DNA from: Nostoc sp. CMAA1605
Lineage (GTDB): Bacteria > Cyanobacteriota > Cyanobacteriia > Cyanobacteriales > Nostocaceae
Direction: 5' to 3'
Assembly (NCBI RefSeq): GCF_021596505.1
Contig: NZ_PJIZ01000003.1
Location: forward strand, 1-64,000
DNA: 64,000 nucleotides
Shown: positions 54,144 through 62,876 of the stretch, one piece after another
Position numbering within the stretch: the first letter of the stretch is position 1
Layout: each line of letters begins with the position of its first letter
The notes under the pieces: model-generated
What the model saw: the letters and a program-made list of their open reading frames with translations, nothing else
Told to the model about the DNA's origin: nothing
Database searches by the model: none
Position numbers and translations under genes: made by a program

Positions 54144-56210
54144 ATGACAAAAGACCGGGTGTTACAAACAAATATTCTGCCACCTGTAGCTGAGAAACAG
54201 CCCCAGGTTCTAGAATTACATGGCGATCGCCGCCTAGACAACTACTTTTGGCTGCGCGACATTGATAACCCCAAAGTAGTCCAATATTTGGAGGAAGAAA
54301 ACGCCTACACTGACGCAATGATGCAGCATACAGCATCATTGCAAACTCAACTTTACGAGGAAATGCTCTCACGCATTCAAGAAACTGATTTATCAGTCCC
54401 CTACCGCAAAGACAATTATTACTATTATTCACGCACCGAAGCCGGTAAAGCCTATCGTATTTATTGCCGGAAAAAAGATAGTTTAGATGCCCCTGAAGAG
54501 GTACTTTTAGACGAAAATGAATTAGCGGAGGGTCATGACTTCTTTGATTTAGGTATCTTTGATATTAGCCCTGATCATCAAATCTTAGCCTATTCTTTTG
54601 ATACCAGTGGCTCCGAAAGATATACACTTTACTTTCTGGATTTAAATACCCGTCAATTTTATCCAGAAACTATTACTGATACTTATTTTTATTTTTGTTG
54701 GGCTAATGACAACCGCACAGGGTTTTATACCAAAATTGATCAAGCAAATCGTTCTTACCAATTATTTAGACATACTCTCGGTACAATCCCCGAATCCGAT
54801 GAATTAATTTATCACGAACCTGATGATGCTTACTCGTTATACATTAGCAATACTCGCTCACAAGCGTATATTTTAATGAGTTTGCAAAGTAGTATCACCA
54901 CAGAAATTCACTATTTAGATGCTAATCATCCCCACAGTGATTTTCAGATTATTTACCCCCGCCAAACAGGTATAGAATACTATGTAGACCATCACAGCGA
55001 TGACTTTTACATTGTCACTAATGAAGCCGCCACTAATTTCAAATTAGTGAAAACTCCCATCGCTGCACTATCAAAAGATAATTGGGAAACTATCATTCCT
55101 CACCGTGAAGATGTGTTACTTTCAGGAATTAGCCTCTTTGCTGACCACTTAGTAATTTATGAACGCCAAGATGGGCTACAAACTGCTAGGGTGAGAAACT
55201 TATCTACAGGTGATGAAAGTAATATTGCTTTTCCTGAACCCACCTATGCGTTTTCAGAAGGTAGCAACCCAGAATTTAATACAAATATTTTGCGCTTTCA
55301 TTACACTTCTTTAATTACGCCCCCATCGGTTTTTGATTACAATATGGCAACCAGAGAACGGGAATTAAAGAAACAAACCGAAGTGCTTGGGGGCTATGAT
55401 TCTACTCAATATTGTAGTGAATGGTTAATGGCCACAGCCCCAGATGGTGTACAAGTTCCCATCTCCATAGTCTACAAAACAGGAACTCAAAAAGACGGCA
55501 AAAATCCCTTATTACTCACAGGCTACGGCTCTTATGGTTCTTCTTACCCTGCGTCTTTTTCTTCCACTAGATTAACACTATTAGACAGAGGATTTGTCTT
55601 TGCGATCGCACACATTCGTGGTGGCGAAGAAATGGGGCGCAAATGGTATGAAAACGGCAAATTCTTACACAAGAAAAACACCTTCACTGATTTTATAGCC
55701 TGCGCCGAATATTTAATTAACGAGGGTTGGACAACAAACACAAATTTAGCCATTACAGGCGGTAGTGCAGGCGGTTTATTAGTGGGTGCAGTCATTAATA
55801 TGCGTCCTGATTTATTTCAGGTAGTCGTCGCCAATGTACCATTTGTTGATGTAGTCACCACAATTCTCGATACATCCTTACCCCTCTCCGCCGCAGAATG
55901 GGAAGAATGGGGAAATCCCAATGACCCAATCTATTATGAATACATGAAGTCCTACTCACCCTACGATAACGTCGAGGCTAAAGCTTACCCTGATTTATTA
56001 ATTACCGCCGGTTTAAATGATTCCCGCGTCAAATATTGGGAACCCGCCAAATGGACAGCCAAATTGCGAGAATTGAAAACCGACAATCATATTTTGCTGC
56101 TCAAAACTAACATGGATGCTGGACATAGCGGTGCTTCTGGACGCTACGAAAGTTTAAAAGAACTAGCCTTTGAGTATGCCTTTATTTTGGAACGATTAAA
56201 CTTAGTTTAA
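54144..56210 (+). CDS. ptrB: Prolyl oligopeptidase-family serine peptidase (oligopeptidase B-like)
   Basis: The 688-residue S9A peptidase has an N-terminal beta-propeller (about 70-420) and an alpha/beta-hydrolase domain. The catalytic triad is visible: Ser in GGSAGG near residue 538, Asp in AGLNDSRV near 623 and His in DAGHSG near 659. The sequence IRGGEEMGRKWYENGK is the oligopeptidase B hallmark. It cleaves short peptides, usually after basic residues. Length matches PtrB. Confidence 0.93.
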   Translation: MTKDRVLQTNILPPVAEKQPQVLELHGDRRLDNYFWLRDIDNPKVVQYLEEENAYTDAMMQHTASLQTQLYEEMLSRIQETDLSVPYRKDNYYYYSRTEAGKAYRIYCRKKDSLDAPEEVLLDENELAEGHDFFDLGIFDISPDHQILAYSFDTSGSERYTLYFLDLNTRQFYPETITDTYFYFCWANDNRTGFYTKIDQANRSYQLFRHTLGTIPESDELIYHEPDDAYSLYISNTRSQAYILMSLQSSITTEIHYLDANHPHSDFQIIYPRQTGIEYYVDHHSDDFYIVTNEAATNFKLVKTPIAALSKDNWETIIPHREDVLLSGISLFADHLVIYERQDGLQTARVRNLSTGDESNIAFPEPTYAFSEGSNPEFNTNILRFHYTSLITPPSVFDYNMATRERELKKQTEVLGGYDSTQYCSEWLMATAPDGVQVPISIVYKTGTQKDGKNPLLLTGYGSYGSSYPASFSSTRLTLLDRGFVFAIAHIRGGEEMGRKWYENGKFLHKKNTFTDFIACAEYLINEGWTTNTNLAITGGSAGGLLVGAVINMRPDLFQVVVANVPFVDVVTTILDTSLPLSAAEWEEWGNPNDPIYYEYMKSYSPYDNVEAKAYPDLLITAGLNDSRVKYWEPAKWTAKLRELKTDNHILLLKTNMDAGHSGASGRYESLKELAFEYAFILERLNLV

Positions 56211-56298
56211 CTTAGGAATACAGCCAACAATTTTAGATTTTAGATTCAAGCTAAAATCTAAAATTTAAATTACCAACACCTACTCAGCAAGAACAGTC

Positions 56299-56661
56299 AT
56301 GAAAGAAAATAGCATCATCACTGGTTTTCATGCTCATATTTACTATCAACCCGAAACTCGCTCATTAGCTGCCAAAATTAGAGAAGAATTAGGTGCTAGA
56401 TTTGAAGTTCAGTTAGGCAGATGGCATGATCAACCAATTGGGCCTCATCCTCAATCAATGTATCAAGTCGCCTTTTCCCCAAACCAATTTCCTCAAGTTG
56501 TACCTTGGTTAATGCTAAACCGTGAGGGGTTAGATATTCTCGTCCACCCTGAGACGGGTGATGATCTCACAGATCATACAGCACACGCCCTATGGTTAGG
56601 AAATAGACTCGAATTAAATATTAACTTCTTAGCGCGAATCAAGTCTAATGCTTCTTCATAG
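56299..56661 (+). CDS. DOPA 4,5-dioxygenase-family protein
   Basis: The 120-residue protein matches the DOPA_dioxygen family: FHAHIYYQPETRSLAAKIRE near the start, GPHPQSMYQVAF, and ILVHPETGDDLTDHTAHALWLG. The conserved His residues likely bind metal. Fungal and plant members open catechol rings of DOPA; the bacterial substrate is generally unknown. It is 88 bases downstream of the peptidase gene, so co-transcription is possible. Confidence 0.88.
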   Translation: MKENSIITGFHAHIYYQPETRSLAAKIREELGARFEVQLGRWHDQPIGPHPQSMYQVAFSPNQFPQVVPWLMLNREGLDILVHPETGDDLTDHTAHALWLGNRLELNINFLARIKSNASS

Positions 56662-56746
56662 AGACGAGAAAATTCTCATCTCTATTAGCAACACCACAAC
56701 TAGTTAGAGAACACCAAAAAATAAATTATCCCAAATAAATAGCTTA

Positions 56747-56811
56747 GTAGGGTGCGTCAGTGCAAGAAAACCTAACTATACCAAGAGATTATTCATACTG
56801 ACGCACCCTAC
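56747..56811. repeat. Inverted repeat GTAGGGTGCGTCAGT...ACTGACGCACCCTAC
   Basis: Perfect 15-base arms (56747-56761 and 56797-56811) with a 35-base loop lie between the convergent DOPA-dioxygenase and folE genes. This repeat type is widespread in Nostoc-like genomes and could also end transcription from both sides. Confidence 0.75.
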
Positions 56812-56841
56812 AGTTTGGATATTTTTTTATCTGGAAGCCCC

Positions 56842-57492
56842 TTAATGAAAATTGGCGTTGTGTCGCACTAAATTCATAAATTCCTCGCGAGTCCGTGCAT
56901 CATCTGCAAATACACCCCGCATCGCACTGGTGACAGTCCAAGAACCTGGTTTTTGTACGCCACGCATCACCATGCACATATGAGTGGCTTCGATGACTAC
57001 AGCTACTCCTTGAGGTTTGAGTAAACCTTGGAGTGCATCAGCAATTTGTAAGGTGAGACGTTCTTGTACTTGCAAACGTCGCGCATACATTTCACAAATA
57101 CGCGCAATTTTTGATAACCCAATTACTTTACCATTAGGAATATACGCCACATGAGCGCGTCCAATAATTGGTAAAATATGGTGTTCACAAGAACTGAAAA
57201 TATCGATATCCCGAATTAATACCATTTCATTGGCATCTTCTGTAAATACAGCTCCATTCAGGAGTTCATCTAAAGATTCATGATATCCTTTCGTGAGAAA
57301 TTGCAAAGCTTTCACAACTCGCTTAGGAGTATCTAATAAACCTTCCCTATCGGGATTTTCTCCTAAACCAATTAACAAAGTACGTACAGCCTGCACCATC
57401 TCTGCTTCGGTAACAGTGGGAACATTTTTGGTAGCGATAGATGATACTACCTCAGCAGCAGAATTTATATCGGGATGAATCGATAAAGTCAT
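56842..57492 (-). CDS. folE: GTP cyclohydrolase I (type IA)
   Basis: The 216-residue enzyme converts GTP to dihydroneopterin triphosphate, the first step of folate synthesis. The zinc ligands are present: Cys-x2-His in SSCEHHILP near residue 105 and the second Cys in [10 protein letters not shown] near residue 176, together with the GTP-binding segments. This is the zinc-dependent FolE form. It is last in a run with thrS and a COG0523 GTPase. Its supply by a metallochaperone is an inference from this order. Confidence 0.94.
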   Translation of the reverse strand: MTLSIHPDINSAAEVVSSIATKNVPTVTEAEMVQAVRTLLIGLGENPDREGLLDTPKRVVKALQFLTKGYHESLDELLNGAVFTEDANEMVLIRDIDIFSSCEHHILPIIGRAHVAYIPNGKVIGLSKIARICEMYARRLQVQERLTLQIADALQGLLKPQGVAVVIEATHMCMVMRGVQKPGSWTVTSAMRGVFADDARTREEFMNLVRHNANFH

Positions 57493-57523
57493 TTTCTTTG
57501 TTGAATTGGTAAAAGATTATGAA

Positions 57524-57563
57524 TTAGTTAATAGTGAAAAATCTGTGACTCACTATTAACTAA
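57524..57563 (-). terminator. 14-base inverted repeat between cobW-like gene and folE
   Basis: TTAGTTAATAGTGA (57524-57537) and TCACTATTAACTAA (57550-57563) are perfect inverted copies with a 12-base loop. On the minus strand the stem lies after the COG0523 stop and just before folE, so it could attenuate transcription; there is no strong T-run. Confidence 0.4.
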
Positions 57564-57590
57564 AATGGCTTATCACTTAACACATCTTCA

Positions 57591-58640
57591 TCATATCAAA
57601 CATTTGTTAAGTTGGGAGTGAATTTGATGAGAATCTAATTTTCTCCCAATAAAAACTAATTGATTCTTAGGTGCATTACGCCATTCATCTGCGTGCAGAT
57701 TGTAACGTTGTCCGCTTAGTTGAAATATATGGCGTAATTCACTATCACTAAACCACAAAATTCCTTTGGCACGAAAGACATTTTGCGGCATCTCTTCTGC
57801 TAGGAAGTTTTCAAATTTATGCACATCAAAAGGTCTATCATATTGACAAGAGATAGATACAAATCCATCATTCTCTAAATGGTGAGAGTGGTGTTCATGG
57901 TGATGGTGATGATGGTGTTCATGATGATCATGCTCATGGTGGTGATGATGTTCATGTTCATCATTCTCTAAATTATGGCTAGTATATTCAGCAGTCGGAG
58001 TTAAACCCACACCTAAAATTAAAGGTAAAGCCACCTCGCCATATTGAGTGCGTAAAATTCTCGCACCATGTTTCACATCATGAATATAGCTTTCAACTTC
58101 TTGCAGCTTTTCTGGGGTGATTAAATCTGTCTTATTGAGGAGAATAATATCTCCATAGGTAATTTGTTTTAAAGCTGCTTCACTTTCAAAATGTTCTCGA
58201 TTAAATGTCTCAGCATCAACTACAGTCAAAATCGAATCTAGACTAGTTAAATCTCTTAACTCTGTCCCCAGAAAAGTTAAAATAATCGGTAATGGGTCAG
58301 CAACGCCAGTAGTTTCAATTACCATGTAATCAATGCGGTCTTCTCGCTCTAACACACGATAAACAGCATCAACCAGACCATCATTAATAGTACAGCAGAT
58401 ACAGCCATTGCTGAGTTCTACCATATCTTGATCAAGAGAGACTAGCAGTTGGCTATCAATGTTAATATCGCCAAACTCATTGACTAAAACAGCGACTTTT
58501 AAATCTTGTTTATTTTTCAGAATTTGATTGAGGAGGGTAGTTTTACCACTCCCTAAAAACCCCGTAATAATCGTAACAGGCATTCCCCGTTTAGGGATAT
58601 CAGGAATGATGTTTTGAGTCGGTGCAGTGATGGCATTCAT
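57591..58640 (-). CDS. COG0523 (CobW-type) GTPase with His-rich loop, candidate zinc chaperone
   Basis: The 349-residue G3E GTPase has Walker A GFLGSGKTTLL near residue 29, the COG0523 metal-binding Cys motif GCICCT, the guanine motif NKTD, and a long His-rich stretch (about 230-265, of the type HEHDHHEHHHHH) before the C-terminal domain. COG0523 proteins of the ZNG1/YeiR type move zinc to client enzymes. I choose ATG 58640; TTG 58670 would add 10 residues. It lies between thrS and folE with a Zur-like box before the operon, which supports zinc rather than cobalt. Confidence 0.9.
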   Translation of the reverse strand: MNAITAPTQNIIPDIPKRGMPVTIITGFLGSGKTTLLNQILKNKQDLKVAVLVNEFGDINIDSQLLVSLDQDMVELSNGCICCTINDGLVDAVYRVLEREDRIDYMVIETTGVADPLPIILTFLGTELRDLTSLDSILTVVDAETFNREHFESEAALKQITYGDIILLNKTDLITPEKLQEVESYIHDVKHGARILRTQYGEVALPLILGVGLTPTAEYTSHNLENDEHEHHHHHEHDHHEHHHHHHHEHHSHHLENDGFVSISCQYDRPFDVHKFENFLAEEMPQNVFRAKGILWFSDSELRHIFQLSGQRYNLHADEWRNAPKNQLVFIGRKLDSHQIHSQLNKCLI

Positions 58641-58702
58641 AGTGCAATTGGATTTTTGTAAATTACTCAATTTCGATTTATCTTCCCAAATTTTTGAATA
58701 AA

Positions 58703-60544
58703 TCAGGAAGTTTTAGAAATTATAGCCTCTTGTAAAAAATCCGCCAGTTCATTTAAACTCATCGCGCCTAAATCTCCAGCTTGTCTAGTTCTCACACTCA
58801 AATTGTGATTTTCTACCTCTTTTTTTCCCACAACTGCCACAACGGGAATTTTTTCTAATTCTGCTGTCCGAATTTGTTTACCTAAACGTTCGCCACTATT
58901 ATCTACTTCTACTCTCAAACCAGATTTTTTGAACTCATTGACTACTGATTGGGCATATTCTCGCACATCATCACTTACAGGTAATAATCTTACTTGAATT
59001 GGTGCTAACCATAAAGGAAAATCACCCGCATAGTTTTCAATTAAGATGCCAAAAAACCTTTCTAATGAACCAAAAATGGCGCGATGAATCATAATAGGTC
59101 TTTGACGACTACCATCGGCTGCAATATATTCCATATCAAAGCGTTCTGGGAGATTAAAATCTACTTGAATTGTGGAACATTGCCACAAACGACCAATGGC
59201 ATCTTGAATTTTAATGTCAATTTTCGGCCCATAAAATGCACCGCCACCAGCATCCACAACATAATCCCAGCCTTTATTATCTAAGGCTGTTTTTAAAGCT
59301 GCTGTTGCTAATTCCCACACTTGATCATTGCCGACTGATTTATCAGGACGGGTGGAAAGATTGACCTCATAATTTTTAAAACCAAAGTCTGATAAAATTT
59401 GCTCAGTCAGATTTAAAACACCTAAAATTTCATCAGCAATTTGATGCGGTAAACAGAAAATATGGGCATCATCTTGGGTGAAGCCACGGACACGCATTAA
59501 CCCATGTAATGCCCCAGACCGTTCATAACGATAAACTGTACCTAATTCCGCCCATTTTAAGGGTAATTCTCGGTAAGAATGCAATTGATTTTTATAAGTT
59601 AAAACATGAAAGGGACAATTCATGGGCTTAATTTGGTAAGCCTGATTTTCCACTTCCATTGAGTCAAACATATTCTCTTTATAGAAGTCGAAATGACCCG
59701 ATGTTTTCCATAAATCGAGATTAGCTACATGGGGTGTGTAGAGTAATTGATAACCAGCTTCTAGATGAGATTTACGCCAATAATCTTCAATAATATAGCG
59801 AATACTTGCGCCTTTGGGATGCCAAAATACTAACCCACCGCCAGCAGCTTCTTGAATGCTAAATAGGTTGAGTTCTTGACCGATTTTTCTATGGTCACGG
59901 CGTAAAGCTTCTTCTCTTTGTTTCAGATAAGCTTCTAGTTCTGCGGCGGTTTCCCAAGCTGTACCATATATGCGTTGCAGTTGGGGTTTGGTTTCATCGC
60001 CTAGCCAATAAGCACCAGCAATGTTAAGTAGTTGGAAAGCATCAGGGGCAATTTCTCCAGTAAAGTTAATGTGAGGCCCTGCACATAAGTCCCACCAGTA
60101 GTTATTAGCTGGTTGAATGTCGCTAACAAATAATGATGATTCTGGCTGACCTTTTTCGGGACTACCAATAAAGTAGCGGGTGATGGTTTCCCCTGGGGGA
60201 ATGCGTTCTAGGATTGCTAATTTGTAAGGTTCGTTTAATTCGGCGATTTCGGTGCGAATTTCCTCCCTTTCTACCTCTTCGCGGATGATAGGGAGGTTAG
60301 CTTTAATTATCCGCCGCATTGCTGTGGCGATTTTTTCTAGGTCATCGGGGGTGAGGCTGACTGGACAATCAAAGTCGTAGTAAAATCCGGTTTCTGTAAC
60401 TGGGCCAATTGCTACCTTAGTCCCTGGATATAGTTGCTGTACCGCCATCGCCATGATGTGGGCGCAGGTATGACGGATGCGTGTAAGTTTATCACTATCA
60501 TGTGGCTGTGATTTTTCCTGGGACTGGGTGGGGGAACTGACCAT
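58703..60544 (-). CDS. thrS: Threonyl-tRNA synthetase lacking the TGS domain, probable zinc-stress paralogue
   Basis: The 613-residue class II synthetase starts directly with the editing domain (HTCAHIMAMAV near residue 25, DLCAGPH later), followed by the catalytic core and an anticodon-binding domain (about 505-613). The ~60-residue TGS domain found at the start of E. coli ThrRS is missing. The catalytic zinc ligands remain: Cys in KPMNCPFH, His in DDAHIFC and His in MIHRAIFGSLERF. I choose ATG 60544, not TTG 60565. Anabaena is known to have a Zur-controlled second ThrRS; the box upstream and the COG0523 neighbour fit that paralogue. Whether another thrS exists lies outside the window. Confidence 0.93.
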   Translation of the reverse strand: MVSSPTQSQEKSQPHDSDKLTRIRHTCAHIMAMAVQQLYPGTKVAIGPVTETGFYYDFDCPVSLTPDDLEKIATAMRRIIKANLPIIREEVEREEIRTEIAELNEPYKLAILERIPPGETITRYFIGSPEKGQPESSLFVSDIQPANNYWWDLCAGPHINFTGEIAPDAFQLLNIAGAYWLGDETKPQLQRIYGTAWETAAELEAYLKQREEALRRDHRKIGQELNLFSIQEAAGGGLVFWHPKGASIRYIIEDYWRKSHLEAGYQLLYTPHVANLDLWKTSGHFDFYKENMFDSMEVENQAYQIKPMNCPFHVLTYKNQLHSYRELPLKWAELGTVYRYERSGALHGLMRVRGFTQDDAHIFCLPHQIADEILGVLNLTEQILSDFGFKNYEVNLSTRPDKSVGNDQVWELATAALKTALDNKGWDYVVDAGGGAFYGPKIDIKIQDAIGRLWQCSTIQVDFNLPERFDMEYIAADGSRQRPIMIHRAIFGSLERFFGILIENYAGDFPLWLAPIQVRLLPVSDDVREYAQSVVNEFKKSGLRVEVDNSGERLGKQIRTAELEKIPVVAVVGKKEVENHNLSVRTRQAGDLGAMSLNELADFLQEAIISKTS

Positions 60545-60617
60545 AGATTTCAATTCAAAGTTCAAAGTTCAAAATACTTTGGGAATTGGCGGTAGTGTTG
60601 CGCCTTCAAAATGCAAA

Positions 60618-60641
60618 GAGGACTAAAGTCCTCACTACAAA
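60618..60641. repeat. Half copy of the GTTTGTAGT palindrome family
   Basis: GAGGACTAAAGTCCTCACTACAAAG contains the perfect palindrome GAGGACTAAAGTCCTC-like core and the right arm ACTACAAA; the left arm is missing. Confidence 0.5.
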
Positions 60642-60685
60642 GGGGTTTTGGTAAGGGTGTTGGGGATGGGTGGACTAACAAAGAA

Positions 60686-60700
60686 TGAGAATCGTTATCA
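60686..60700 (-). promoter_or_regulatory. Zur/Fur-like box upstream of thrS
   Basis: Read on the minus strand the site is TGATAACGATTCTCA, a 7-1-7 inverted repeat with 5 of 7 matching pairs, close to the cyanobacterial Zur box (TGATAAT-N-ATTATCA). It lies about 140 bases upstream of the thrS ATG. Confidence 0.6.
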
Positions 60701-60762
60701 TAGTAGCGCAAAAAAGGCATTTTGGTTAAAAGATTTTTAGATATGGGAAATTTGGGGAGAAA

Positions 60763-62250
60763 TTATGCTGGTTTTAAATGATACTGTTCTTCTAAGAAGT
60801 TAAATAGCCAATCTTTGACGAGGTGGGTGGCGTGACAGTCGTCTTCGTTGTAGCGGCTGATGATTTCTAGTAAAGTGCGATCGCCTGTCTCTAGCCATAG
60901 GTCATACCAGTAAATACATTTAGCCCCACTAGCTTCAGGATTACGCCATTCAAATCCTAACCAACGGGCGATCGCTTTTAGGGCGTAACTTTCAATGGGT
61001 AATGTTACAGTCTCTGTGAGGTATTCATAAATATCGACAAATCGATTTAAAACCGGCTGGACTAATTTATTGGGTGTACGGTATAACTTGGCCAGGCGTT
61101 TAACTGTATCTAATTCGTAGACGCAAAAATGATAAATCGGTGCATCGGGATATCGCCAGACTAAATCGAGAAATTGTTGCCAAATTAATTCTTCTTGGGC
61201 TGGTGTTTCCGCTAACAAAGAATAGAATTCCTGAGTGTTGGTTTGTTTATTTACCACCAACACCCCTAAAAGATAATCTAAATTGATATCTGGTTGGGCT
61301 TCAATATCAAAGTACAGTTCTACCGGAGCATTAAGATCAACGTGGGGATGGGGAAAGGAAAATGGTAAAGTTAGGGGTCGTTTTTCTAAGACTGATTGGG
61401 CTTGAATGACTAATTTTGTGGCAACTTTGGCATCAAAACCCGTAAGATTTTCCAAAAGGCTGGGACTAGTGTTAGCTAGAGAATCTAGAGTAGTGAGATT
61501 AAGGCTTTGGAGTTGGGTGTAACGGATGGGTGTCACTCCTGGTAGGAGGGAGAGGTGCTGCTGAGATTGGGCGATCGCATGACATTGACTGTGCCACTGA
61601 CAAAGATTACACTTTTGACGAGCAATAAAGATTTCTGGCTGAGTTTGGGACTCTAAAGCCTGGATGAACTCCTGCAAAATCTCTTGCATTTGCGGTGTCC
61701 ATCGAGATAAATCTATGAAGTATTTTGTTTCCTTGCTGCGTAGCATTAACCAAGCCGTTGACGGTGTTACCCCTTGGACTGTAGCTAACACCTGATTATG
61801 AAAAGCGGTGACAACCTGGTATTCCTGTTTGGGACGCTTACCCAATTCAATATTGACTGCTGTATACATCCACTCACCAAAACGCGATGCTCCTGGTTGC
61901 TTCACAAGTAAATCAGGAATACTGAGGAGAGTAGGATGCAAGGATTCTGACTCTGTGTCTACTAACTGACTGTAATTAGCTAACAGCACTCCTTGATAGA
62001 TGTAATCAACCCCAAGCTGCATTAATTCTATAGTGGCAGCTTGTCCGGCTTGCCATTTTCCTCTAGGGTAACTGGGTTTTTGATAGGGAAACCGAGCCAA
62101 AACATTCAGCCGATGGGCGTTTTTGTCCTGTTGTAGTTTCAGCAACAACTCACTAGGCTGATCCCGAAGGCTTCTGTCGCCGTGAATATCTAAAACCGGA
62201 CGACGTTTACAGCGTTGGTATTGCAGGAGGTGTTCAGCATTAATTAGCAT
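60763..62250 (-). CDS. TM0106-family RecB-like putative nuclease
   Basis: The 495-residue protein has an N-terminal PD-(D/E)XK-like nuclease part (about 1-215) ending in a Cys cluster (KCNLCQWHSQCH, iron-sulfur or zinc site as in RecB/Cas4-like nucleases), a helix-hairpin-helix-like segment (ITPIRYTQLQSLNLTTLDSL region, about 235-290) and a C-terminal RNase H-like exonuclease domain (about 315-490; LYFDIEAQPD, ending NEDDCHATHLVKDW). This is the TM0106 arrangement. It is likely a DNA-processing enzyme; no substrate is established. Confidence 0.88.
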   Translation of the reverse strand: MLINAEHLLQYQRCKRRPVLDIHGDRSLRDQPSELLLKLQQDKNAHRLNVLARFPYQKPSYPRGKWQAGQAATIELMQLGVDYIYQGVLLANYSQLVDTESESLHPTLLSIPDLLVKQPGASRFGEWMYTAVNIELGKRPKQEYQVVTAFHNQVLATVQGVTPSTAWLMLRSKETKYFIDLSRWTPQMQEILQEFIQALESQTQPEIFIARQKCNLCQWHSQCHAIAQSQQHLSLLPGVTPIRYTQLQSLNLTTLDSLANTSPSLLENLTGFDAKVATKLVIQAQSVLEKRPLTLPFSFPHPHVDLNAPVELYFDIEAQPDINLDYLLGVLVVNKQTNTQEFYSLLAETPAQEELIWQQFLDLVWRYPDAPIYHFCVYELDTVKRLAKLYRTPNKLVQPVLNRFVDIYEYLTETVTLPIESYALKAIARWLGFEWRNPEASGAKCIYWYDLWLETGDRTLLEIISRYNEDDCHATHLVKDWLFNFLEEQYHLKPA

Positions 62251-62876
62251 TCACTCTAGTCACCTTTCATAAGAAATTAAAAGCCCCTACTTTAGTGTAG
62301 GGGATAGAGAACGGGGAACGGGTATTGGGGATTGAGGACAAGGTAGACAAGGTAAATCTTTACTGTCTCCACTCAAGTCAATCTCATTGACAACTGGGCG
62401 TTACTTCCTGGCAGACTATAGATAGTTTTGATAAAGCGATCGCCAGTAGCGATCAGCCACAGGATGAGTTTTTGAATCAGGCGAGAGCGTGGATTAATGA
62501 CAATTGGGTGATACCAGATGCACCACCGCCCACCACACCCAGTCATCCAAGCGATACCGACCGATACCAGCCAACTGATAAGGCTTCTGAGGTTTTAGAA
62601 TCATGCCTAACTTTGATAACCAGAAGCAGAACGGTGCATTACCGCTTTTTTATTAGCCCTCACCTTAACATCACACAAGGACAATTTTGTATCAGTATGA
62701 TTACAAGCTTATTTGATATATCCTGAGAGAAATAAGGGTGATCGCCGTGATTTTTCTTGAATACTTTTGGCTATTTTTAGAATTTTTTCATAACTAAAAT
62801 TTATTCTCAAAATAGATAAAAGATTATTAAATAGCATATTTGAATTTAAATTCTTCTCAAAGAAGGGTGGTATTTT
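62251..62876. other. Intergenic stretch with a hairpin and a possible coding remnant
   Basis: A hairpin (62284-62303, CCCCTAC-TTTAGT-GTAGGGG) lies near the left end. A plus-strand frame from about 62391 to 62726 reads TIDSFDKAIASSDQPQDEFL then NQARAWINDNWVIPDAPPP; the first part looks like real coding, but the frame lacks an ATG at its beginning and I recognise no family. The remainder is A/T-rich and probably contains the promoter of the asparagine synthase-like gene. Confidence 0.45.
62391..62726 (+). pseudogene. Possible gene remnant, unrecognised
   Basis: An open frame of about 112 codons with no early ATG (TTG at 62472 is the nearest start) has sensible composition at its beginning, with an acidic/polar helix and a Pro-rich turn, then loses coding character. 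It could be a decayed fragment, a small gene with an unusual start, or chance. Confidence 0.25.
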
